From NCBI GenBank assembly GCA_014804185.1, contig JAAVAG010000204.1, positions 1 through 6,775 of the forward strand: a DNA stretch of 6,775 bases, in the 5' to 3' direction. Origin of the DNA: Lachnospiraceae bacterium (GTDB lineage Bacteria; Bacillota; Clostridia; Lachnospirales; Lachnospiraceae). A program made the translations under genes and the position numbers. The stretch's first letter is position 1. Every line of letters starts with the position of its first letter. The notes beneath the pieces were generated by a model that saw only the letters and a list, made by a program, of their open reading frames with translations, did no database searches and had not been told where the DNA came from. Below, piece after piece: positions 1 to 5,618 of this stretch.

Positions 1-1
1 G

Positions 2-1648
2 CTGTCCGCGGGGATATCACTGGTATCCGCCTTTCTTGGCAAATGGAGAGATGTGGAAAACACCGGAATGTATTTTAAGATACAGCAGATTCTGGCGGAC
101 AAGATGTTGGAGATGGACTTCGCCAACGCGGATGATACGAAGACCCATGAACTCCTGTCCACCATCCGGCAGAATCAGAACGGGGGCGGATGGGGCCTGA
201 TGCCTGTGATCGGGTGTTATGAGGGATTCGTCTCCGATCTTATGAAACTGACCGGGGGCGTGGCGCTGACGGTTTCTCTTTTTCTGCAGCCCGTTCCCGA
301 GAGTGCGGGAGCGCTGACGGCGCTGAACAATCCGCTGTTTGTCCTGCTGGTGATTGCGGTTCTGCTGGCGGTAACTTATCTTTCCCCGGCGCTCTCCAAC
401 AAGGCGGGAAGTTATTATGCGCTGCATGCGGATTCCCATAATCTGGGCAACAGGCTGTTCAGTTTTTTCGGATTTCTGGGCTACAGGAGGCAGCTTGCGG
501 CGGATGTGCGCATCTACCGGCAGGAACTGCTGTGCGAGAAATATAATAACAATAAATATGATACCTTCAATTCCAAAGGCATGTTCGCCAGGTTTGCCAA
601 GGGTCCCATGGGGCTTTGCAGCGCGGCATCTGCAGCGGTTTCCATGGTGTTTATCGGATGTGTGTATGTCTTTGTCTGTCTGAAATCGTGGGCAGGCGCA
701 TTCGGGGTGGGAAATGTGACACAGTATATCGGCGCCATCACCCTGCTGTCGGGGAGTGTATCCGCACTCATCAGCACTGCGGGCAGGATGCGCAATAACG
801 CGCCGTTTGTGCGGCTGATCTTTGATTTTCTGGAACTGCCCGATCGGATGGACACGGGAAGTCTGCCGGTGAAAAAAGGAAAGTGCAGCGATTATGAAAT
901 CGAATTCCGAAATGTTTCATTCCGCTATCCCGGCAGCGAGAATTACAGTCTGCGCGATGTGAGTATGAAGTTTCATCCCGGGGAGCGCCTGGCCGTAGTG
1001 GGGGAGAACGGCAGCGGCAAAACTACATTTATCAAGCTGCTGTGCAGACTGTATGATCCCACGGAGGGGGAGATCCTCCTGAACGGAATCGATATACGCG
1101 AGTATGATTATGCCGGATATATGGGGATTTTTTCCGTGGTGTTCCAGGATTTCAGCCTGTATGCGTTCACGCTGGGGCAGAACGTGGGAACCCGGGTGGC
1201 GTATGACCGTGCGCTGGCGCAGGAGTGCCTGGAGAAAGCAGGATTCGGGGAACGTCTGGCCGGGATGGAGCAGGGGACGGAAACCTATCTGTACAAGGAG
1301 TTCAGCAAGGAGGGTGTGGATATCTCCGGCGGCGAGGCCCAGAAGATCGCTCTGGCCCGGTCGCTTTACCGGGACGTTCCGTTTATTGTGCTGGACGAGC
1401 CTACGGCGGCGCTGGATCCCATCGCCGAGGCCGAGGTTTATGGCAAATTCAATGAGATCGTTGGCGATAAGACCGCCGTTTACATCAGTCACAGGCTTTC
1501 CTCCTGCCGTTTCTGCAGCGATATTGCGGTGTTCCATGAGGGCCGTCTGGTGCAGCGGGGCAGTCACGAACAGCTGGCGGCGGACAAAAACGGAAAGTAT
1601 TATGAACTTTGGAATGCCCAGGCACAGTATTATGCGGAAAAGAAGTGA
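2..1648 (+). CDS. ABC exporter, fused permease and ATPase (5' end outside window)
   Basis: The reading frame is open from base 2, so the true start lies upstream; the GTG at 53 is internal. 548 residues are visible, and perhaps 40-80 are missing compared with usual exporters of about 600. The N-terminal part is a transmembrane domain with hydrophobic segments near 250-290, 330-390, 620-680 and 715-775. The ATPase domain is complete: Walker A GENGSGKT at 1001-1024, Q-loop glutamine at 1145, signature ISGGE at 1322-1336 (a variant of LSGGQ), Walker B IVLDE at 1385-1399 followed by a D-loop, and the switch histidine in YISHR at 1490. All catalytic residues are present, so it should hydrolyse ATP and export a substrate across the cytoplasmic membrane. 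The substrate cannot be told. The signature region, with its KEGVDISGGEAQKIALAR text, resembles a clostridial exporter family that often occurs as adjacent heterodimeric pairs, so a partner may lie just upstream (inference). Base composition is GC-rich compared with the next gene. Confidence 0.95.
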   Translation: MSAGISLVSAFLGKWRDVENTGMYFKIQQILADKMLEMDFANADDTKTHELLSTIRQNQNGGGWGLMPVIGCYEGFVSDLMKLTGGVALTVSLFLQPVPESAGALTALNNPLFVLLVIAVLLAVTYLSPALSNKAGSYYALHADSHNLGNRLFSFFGFLGYRRQLAADVRIYRQELLCEKYNNNKYDTFNSKGMFARFAKGPMGLCSAASAAVSMVFIGCVYVFVCLKSWAGAFGVGNVTQYIGAITLLSGSVSALISTAGRMRNNAPFVRLIFDFLELPDRMDTGSLPVKKGKCSDYEIEFRNVSFRYPGSENYSLRDVSMKFHPGERLAVVGENGSGKTTFIKLLCRLYDPTEGEILLNGIDIREYDYAGYMGIFSVVFQDFSLYAFTLGQNVGTRVAYDRALAQECLEKAGFGERLAGMEQGTETYLYKEFSKEGVDISGGEAQKIALARSLYRDVPFIVLDEPTAALDPIAEAEVYGKFNEIVGDKTAVYISHRLSSCRFCSDIAVFHEGRLVQRGSHEQLAADKNGKYYELWNAQAQYYAEKK

Positions 1649-1673
1649 CAGTTTTTTCGTTTTATGATATATT
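1645..1673 (+). promoter_or_regulatory. Promoter of the MBOAT-SGNH pair
   Basis: The -35 is GTGACA (1645-1650, 5 of 6 to TTGACA) and the -10 is TATATT (1668-1673, 5 of 6 to TATAAT), with the optimal 17 bp spacer. A TGn extended -10 element lies at 1665-1667. Transcription would start near 1680, leaving a leader of about 45 nt. The -35 hexamer overlaps the ABC exporter's TGA stop (1646-1648). I see no T-tailed terminator between the two genes, so read-through from the exporter may add to expression. Confidence 0.7.
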
Positions 1674-1724
1674 TTCCTTGTGTCGCATAAACAGGGAACA
1701 ACTATGAGATAGAAGGGAAATAGC

Positions 1725-3188
1725 ATGCTGTTCAATTCGGTTATTTTCATAACGACATTTTTGCGGCTTACACTGGCAGGGTGGTATATACTGCAGCAAA
1801 CGAAGAATCCGCTGTATGCAAGAGTGTTTCTGGTGGGAATGTCGTTCTGGTTTTATGGATATTATAATCCCGGTTACCTGGTTATTCTGTTTTGCAGTCT
1901 CCTGATCAACTATGGATGCAGTTTCCTGTTTGAAAAAACCGCATCCGGCCCAAGCCGCCGGATCGTGCTTATACTTGCGCTTGCCTTTAATCTCGGCGGT
2001 CTGTTCTATTATAAATACTTTAATTTTTTTCTGGACAACGTAAATTTTCTGCTGCATTCCGATTGGCAGGTGGAAAAGATCATGCTCCCGCTGGGCATCA
2101 GTTTTTTCACTTTTCAGCAGGTTTCCTTTGTTGTTGACAGATACTGTGGAAAAGCGCCCCATTACGGGATAACCGAGTATGCATGTTTTATCACTTTTTT
2201 TCCGCAGCTGATTGCGGGACCTATCGTGCTGCACGATGAATTTATTCCAGAATTGCGCCAGCGGCAAAACCGAAAACCCTGCTGGGACGATTTTTTTGAC
2301 GGAGCTGCGCTGTTTATCCTGGGACTTGGGAAAAAAGTACTTTTGGCGGATGTTCTTGCAATTGTTGTGAATGCGGAATATCAGAATATTCCATACCTGG
2401 ATGCGCCTTCCGCCTGGCTGACGATTATTCTTTATGTGCTGGAACTCTACTTTGATTTCAGCGGCTATTGTGATATGGCGCGGGGGATTGGACGCATGTT
2501 TGGTTTTCAGCTGCCGGAAAATTTTAATTCTCCCCTGAAAGCGGTATCCGTAAGGGATTTTTGGAAAAGATGGCATATGACCCTGTCCCGGTTTTTATCG
2601 TCTTATATTTATGTTCCACTTGGAGGCAACCGCAGAGGAATCGCAGTAAAATGCTGGAATCTCATGGTCGTTTTTGGAATCAGCGGTCTGTGGCATGGGG
2701 CAGATTGGACATTCGTTGTATGGGGAGCCATGCATGGGCTGGCTATGGTCTGGGAAACACTGCTCCCCGGACTTCGTTTCCGCTCCGCGTTTATGAACAG
2801 AGTTGTAACAGGAATTTTTATTACCCTGTCGTTTTCGGTTTTTCGCAGTGATTCTCTGGAGATGGCCTGGATGCTCTGGAAAAAATTGTTTGCCGGCGGG
2901 TGGAACGGTTTTCTAATTGGCATGTGTAATACACTGCAGATTCCGGAAACCTATGTGCTGCGCAAAATGTTGGAATTGAAATTCCCTGATCTGCAGAATC
3001 CTTTTTATGCGCTGTGCATGGTGATGCTGCTTGGAATATCCGTTGTTCTGGTTATGGGAGAGAAAGCAGAAAGTTGGATCAGCAGAAAAGGACGCACCCG
3101 GAGAGGACTCTTTTTACTGGCCGCGATTTTCACATGGTCTTTGATTTCTCTGTCTCAGGTCAGTACATTTTTGTATTTTAATTTTTAA
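1725..3188 (+). CDS. MBOAT family membrane-bound O-acyltransferase (AlgI/DltB type)
   Basis: This 487-residue polytopic membrane protein is full length for the AlgI branch of MBOATs, which take acyl groups from a cytoplasmic donor and pass them across the membrane to modify a polymer outside. Recognisable blocks are PLGISFFTFQ (122-131) followed by a VDRY segment, FFPQLIAGPI (158-167), FDFSGYCDMARG (243-254), a DFWKRWHMTLSRF block (278-290) with His284, VPLGGNRRG (297-305), and GLWHGADW (321-328) with His324, the invariant MBOAT histidine. The ATG at 1725 is supported by an AGAAGGGA ribosome site (1711-1718) at good spacing. The next gene starts 18 bp after the stop and encodes an SGNH/DltD-like protein, the usual kind of partner. 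No other dlt or alginate genes are visible, so neither dltB nor algI is justified. Acetylation of an exopolysaccharide or wall polymer is most likely by family; the acceptor is unknown. Codons are more AT-rich than in the exporter. Confidence 0.95.
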   Translation: MLFNSVIFITTFLRLTLAGWYILQQTKNPLYARVFLVGMSFWFYGYYNPGYLVILFCSLLINYGCSFLFEKTASGPSRRIVLILALAFNLGGLFYYKYFNFFLDNVNFLLHSDWQVEKIMLPLGISFFTFQQVSFVVDRYCGKAPHYGITEYACFITFFPQLIAGPIVLHDEFIPELRQRQNRKPCWDDFFDGAALFILGLGKKVLLADVLAIVVNAEYQNIPYLDAPSAWLTIILYVLELYFDFSGYCDMARGIGRMFGFQLPENFNSPLKAVSVRDFWKRWHMTLSRFLSSYIYVPLGGNRRGIAVKCWNLMVVFGISGLWHGADWTFVVWGAMHGLAMVWETLLPGLRFRSAFMNRVVTGIFITLSFSVFRSDSLEMAWMLWKKLFAGGWNGFLIGMCNTLQIPETYVLRKMLELKFPDLQNPFYALCMVMLLGISVVLVMGEKAESWISRKGRTRRGLFLLAAIFTWSLISLSQVSTFLYFNF

Positions 3189-3206
3189 CATAATGGAGGA
3201 AAAAAG

Positions 3207-4271
3207 ATGCTGGAACCCAAAAGAGCGCTGAAATGGCTCGCTGCGTTTATCGGGATTGACCTGGCGGCGATTGCTCTCGTTGTAATTTTGTTTGATCCTT
3301 TTTACCAGTATCACGGACCGTTTTTTGGAATGCATGAAGTACTGTACGACAGGGACAATCAGGTTCCCGGGACAATCCGTACGCTGTCTTATGACAACGT
3401 TCTGCTGGGGTCATCAGTAGTGGAAAATTTTGACTCGGATTATCTGGATGCAGTATACGGCGGGCATACTCTGAAAGTAATCAGAGCGTCCGGTTCGACC
3501 GCTGATCTTCTGTATTATCTCGAACAGGCGCATGAGAATCGTTCTATTCATCATATTTTCTGGGGGCTGGATATTCATGCGCTCACATCTTCCATGGAAG
3601 TGACGCTCTATTCAACGGATATACCCCGTTATCTGCATACAGACATGGTATTGGATGACTTTCCGTATCTGTTTAACAAAGAGATTCTGCTTGAGAAGAT
3701 CCCGCTGATGCTGTTTTATTCCAGGACAGGGAAGAATACGGCGGGGCATGCGTATGACTGGTCTGAGGGGAAAAATTTTGCGGCTGCCCAGGCAATGCGG
3801 GCATATGAGAAACCGGCTCTGCCGGTAACCGGTTGTGATATGGAGCGGGAACTGCAATATTTTGATGCCAATATATCGGCCATACTGGGTGAAATAAACG
3901 GACATCCGGAAACGGAGTACACAATTTTTTTCCCGCCATATTCCATGCTGTGGTGGGACTGCGGCTATACCAACGGTATTGGGGAAGTATATTTTTATGT
4001 GCTGGAGAAGTCATTTGAGGCGCTTTTGCCCTGCGAAAATGTGTCCCTGTACTTTTTCCAGGCAGACAGGGATATTGTCTGCGATCTGGATAATTATATG
4101 GATATGATTCATTATTCGCCGGAGATCAATCAATATATGCTGGAGTGTATGGCGTCGGGCAGTCACAGGGTGACAGGGGAAAACGCACAGGAAGTACTGC
4201 GGGACATGAAAGAAACATATGAATACATTATTTATGAGAAAATATATGAGTATTATGAAAAACAGGATTAG
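3207..4271 (+). CDS. Membrane-anchored SGNH/DltD-like protein, partner of the MBOAT
   Basis: A 354-residue protein with one N-terminal membrane segment (about residues 10-29) and a large domain that should face outside. The ATG at 3207 has a GGAGGA site at 3195-3200 and lies 18 bp after the MBOAT stop, so the two are co-transcribed. Features fitting an SGNH-like hydrolase or acyltransferase fold are: LLGSSVVENF (66-75), matching the first block with the candidate nucleophile Ser69 or Ser70; a RASGST segment (93-98) where the second block would fall; and DMIHYSPEIN near the C-terminus, with Asp299 and His302 in the D-x-x-H spacing of the catalytic pair. Proteins of this type next to an MBOAT, such as DltD with DltB, take part in extracytoplasmic acyl transfer. 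I recognise the family from clostridial genomes, where it is mostly annotated hypothetical. Function is inferred from motifs and neighbour. The central region (about 140-290) has no motif I can name. Confidence 0.85.
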   Translation: MLEPKRALKWLAAFIGIDLAAIALVVILFDPFYQYHGPFFGMHEVLYDRDNQVPGTIRTLSYDNVLLGSSVVENFDSDYLDAVYGGHTLKVIRASGSTADLLYYLEQAHENRSIHHIFWGLDIHALTSSMEVTLYSTDIPRYLHTDMVLDDFPYLFNKEILLEKIPLMLFYSRTGKNTAGHAYDWSEGKNFAAAQAMRAYEKPALPVTGCDMERELQYFDANISAILGEINGHPETEYTIFFPPYSMLWWDCGYTNGIGEVYFYVLEKSFEALLPCENVSLYFFQADRDIVCDLDNYMDMIHYSPEINQYMLECMASGSHRVTGENAQEVLRDMKETYEYIIYEKIYEYYEKQD

Positions 4272-4317
4272 GACAGGGTGCGGCAATCCAAAAATTAAGT
4301 AATTCTTCAGAAAAACC

Positions 4318-4348
4318 TGGATAAACTTTTTACTTTTTATAGTATACT
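4318..4348 (+). promoter_or_regulatory. Probable promoter of the flippase-like gene
   Basis: A TATACT -10 (4343-4348) lies inside a perfect 12 bp palindrome ATAGTATACTAT (4339-4350). The best -35 is TGGATA (4318-4323, 4 of 6), but the spacer is 19 bp, longer than ideal. The position with optimal spacing, GATAAA at 4320-4325, matches poorly. Transcription would start near 4355, giving a leader of about 65 nt. I see no convincing terminator between the SGNH-like gene's stop at 4271 and this site, so read-through from upstream is possible. Confidence 0.5.
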
Positions 4349-4384
4349 ATCAGATGTCCCTTGAAAAAAGGGGGAAGTTATGGC

Positions 4385-4403
4385 AGAATATCAATGATAT
4401 TCT
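4385..4403 (+). repeat. Perfect 8 bp inverted repeat in the leader of the flippase-like gene
   Basis: AGAATATC, a 3 nt spacer AAT, then GATATTCT form a perfect inverted repeat ending 5 nt before the AAGGAG ribosome site (4409-4414). It could be a repressor operator or a small RNA stem. The stem is AT-rich and the loop only 3 nt, so an RNA hairpin would be weak, and no T-tract follows to suggest termination. A second short stem, CCCTT/AAGGG at 4358-4372, sits at the expected 5' end of the transcript. Confidence 0.5.
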
Positions 4404-4421
4404 CATCTAAGGAGTAGCTGA

Positions 4422-5474
4422 ATGAAAAGTAAAAAGAAGATCATCAGTGCAGTGCTGTTTGTAGCTCTGGCGGCACTCACTTTTTATGTTGTCTTTCGCG
4501 GGCAGGACCTGGGGGAGATTTGCAGATCGATCTCAAAAATTCAGAAAGGGTATTTGATTGCTGCAGCCTTGGTGGCGGTGTCTTTTGTGGCGGCGGAAGG
4601 AGTCGTGCTCTGGTATCTGTTCCGAATCGTGGGTGAGAAAGTTTCGCTCTGGTCCAATATGAAATATTCTTTTGTCGGTTTCTTTTATTCGGGGATTACC
4701 CCCTCCGCTTCGGGCGGGCAGCCCATGCAGCTGTATTATATGGCAAAAGACGGACACAGCGCTGCGGCTGGCAGCGTGGTATTGCTGGCGGATGCCGCGG
4801 TCTATAAAATCGTTCTGGTGCTGATCGGTATCGGGATTGCGGTTTTCTGGTTTGACGGGCTGCATACATACCTGGGCGGCTACATGTTTTTGTATTTTCT
4901 GGGATTATTTCTGAATGCGATGCTGGTTCTTGCCATTCTGGCGGTTATGTTAAACGGCGCGGGAATGGAGCGTGTTCTTTTGTGGGGAGAGCGGCTGCTG
5001 GTAAAAATCCATATTCTCAAGCCGTCCGAAAAGAGAACGGAAAGAATCTGCGGGATTGTGGAGCAGTATATAAAGACGGTGGATTTTCTGCGGGACAACT
5101 GGAAAAAGCTGATTCTTCTCATGATCTTTGTGGTACAGCAGCGGCTGGGCGTTTTTTTTCTCACCTGGCTGATTTATAAGGGACTGGGGCTTTCCGGAAC
5201 GAATATGTGGGTGGTGATGATGCTGCAGGCAGTGATCTATATTGCCGTGGATATGCTGCCGCTGCCGGGTTCCCAGGGCATTACGGAACTGATGTATTCG
5301 GCGCTGTTTCTTCCCGTGTTTACGGAACGGTATCTGACGGTGTCCATGTGCGTGACCAGAGGCCTGAATTTTTATCTGCTGATGCTCATCAGCGCGGCGG
5401 TTGCGGTGTATTGCTGGTGGCAGCAAAGAATTGCGGGACCGCGTTCGAACAGACGTGCAGGGCGGAATGTATAA
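4422..5474 (+). CDS. Flippase-like integral membrane protein (LPG_synthase_TM / YbhN family)
   Basis: A 350-residue polytopic membrane protein with a basic N-terminus and about seven or eight hydrophobic segments. Family landmarks are GFFYSGITPSASGGQPMQLY (86-105), containing the TPSASGGQP block, and LPLPGSQGITE (279-289), matching the second conserved P-L-P-G-x-x-G-x-x-E block. This is the domain that forms the N-terminal lipid-flipping half of MprF. The cytoplasmic half that makes lysyl-phosphatidylglycerol is absent: the protein stops after the membrane part with a short basic tail (residues 335-350). It is therefore a stand-alone member, probably involved in moving or handling a lipid or lipid-linked sugar in the cytoplasmic membrane. 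The substrate is unknown, and it should not be named mprF. The ATG at 4422 is supported by AAGGAG at 4409-4414, 7 nt upstream. It has its own likely promoter and is closed by the terminator at 5483-5526, so it is probably transcribed mainly alone. Confidence 0.92.
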   Translation: MKSKKKIISAVLFVALAALTFYVVFRGQDLGEICRSISKIQKGYLIAAALVAVSFVAAEGVVLWYLFRIVGEKVSLWSNMKYSFVGFFYSGITPSASGGQPMQLYYMAKDGHSAAAGSVVLLADAAVYKIVLVLIGIGIAVFWFDGLHTYLGGYMFLYFLGLFLNAMLVLAILAVMLNGAGMERVLLWGERLLVKIHILKPSEKRTERICGIVEQYIKTVDFLRDNWKKLILLMIFVVQQRLGVFFLTWLIYKGLGLSGTNMWVVMMLQAVIYIAVDMLPLPGSQGITELMYSALFLPVFTERYLTVSMCVTRGLNFYLLMLISAAVAVYCWWQQRIAGPRSNRRAGRNV

Positions 5475-5482
5475 AACCTCCT

Positions 5483-5526
5483 AAAAAGTCGGCTGAAAAA
5501 TCTGTTATTTTTTTGGCCGACTTTTT
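5483..5526 (+). terminator. Rho-independent terminator after the flippase-like gene
   Basis: AAAAAGTCGGC (5483-5493) and GCCGACTTTTT (5516-5526) are perfect 11 bp reverse complements. The stem can extend inward through two G-U pairs and five A-U pairs (5494-5500 with 5509-5515), leaving a loop of roughly 8 nt. A T-run forms the 3' edge of the stem. It begins 9 nt after the stop codon. The A-run on the left arm makes it potentially bidirectional, but no minus-strand gene ends here. It insulates nrdD from upstream transcription. Confidence 0.92.
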
Positions 5527-5537
5527 GATTGTGCCTC

Positions 5538-5565
5538 TTGCGCATTTCTGAATGTGCGTTATAAT
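5538..5565 (+). promoter_or_regulatory. nrdD: Promoter of nrdD
   Basis: A perfect TATAAT -10 lies at 5560-5565, preceded by TTGCGC (5538-5543), which shares the TTG of the -35 consensus, with a 16 bp spacer. Transcription would start near 5572, giving a leader of about 47 nt. The first candidate NrdR box overlaps the last two bases of the -10 and covers the start site, which is where a repressor would block polymerase. Confidence 0.7.
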
Positions 5566-5579
5566 ACTAGATATGGTTG
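5564..5579 (+). promoter_or_regulatory. Candidate NrdR box 1
   Basis: ATACTAGATATGGTTG compared with the NrdR box consensus acaCwATATaTwGtgt matches at 11 of 16 positions by my count, including the C, W, A, AT, T and G core positions except one W. It overlaps the end of the -10 and the expected transcription start. NrdR is the general repressor of ribonucleotide reductase operons in bacteria. The nrdR gene is not in the window. Confidence 0.6.
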
Positions 5580-5594
5580 ATAAATAATAATGAA

Positions 5595-5610
5595 ATACAA
5601 GATGTAGGAG
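5595..5610 (+). promoter_or_regulatory. Candidate NrdR box 2
   Basis: ATACAAGATGTAGGAG matches the NrdR consensus at 10 of 16 positions and at all core C, W, A, AT, T, W and G positions. It begins exactly 31 bp after box 1, the usual separation (about three helical turns) of tandem NrdR boxes. Its right end overlaps the AGGAGG ribosome site of nrdD (5606-5611), so part of the match could reflect that site. Confidence 0.55.
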
Positions 5611-5618
5611 GAACGTGC

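Noticed and set aside
53..1648. GTG at 53 as the start of the ABC exporter.
   Set aside because: The frame stays open upstream to base 2 with plausible protein sequence, no good ribosome site precedes 53, and the membrane domain would be too short.
1674..1698. Imperfect stem TTCCTTGT / ACAGGGAA with a 9 nt loop after the ABC exporter, considered as a terminator.
   Set aside because: It has one G-U pair, no T-tract follows, and it spans the predicted start of the next transcript, so terminator function is not supported.
917..1750. Long minus-strand open frame opposite the exporter ATPase domain.
   Set aside because: It lies entirely against a gene with intact Walker, signature and switch motifs; its product has no recognisable domain and looks like an antisense shadow.
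1662..2576. Long minus-strand open frame of 304 codons opposite the MBOAT gene.
   Set aside because: The opposite strand encodes a full-length MBOAT with all family motifs; the minus-strand product is basic, low in recognisable structure and has no supported start.
4272..4320. Terminator for the SGNH-like gene.
   Set aside because: No GC-rich stem with a T-run is visible after the stop; only short AT-rich matches occur.
4422..5474. Calling the flippase-like gene mprF.
   Set aside because: The cytoplasmic lysyl-phosphatidylglycerol synthase domain is absent, and 350 residues is far short of the roughly 850 expected for MprF.
5540..5557. Imperfect inverted repeat GCGCATT / AATGTGC inside the nrdD promoter spacer, considered as an operator.
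   Set aside because: Only seven bases with one wobble pair, no known regulator site matches, and it may be chance; the NrdR boxes explain regulation better.
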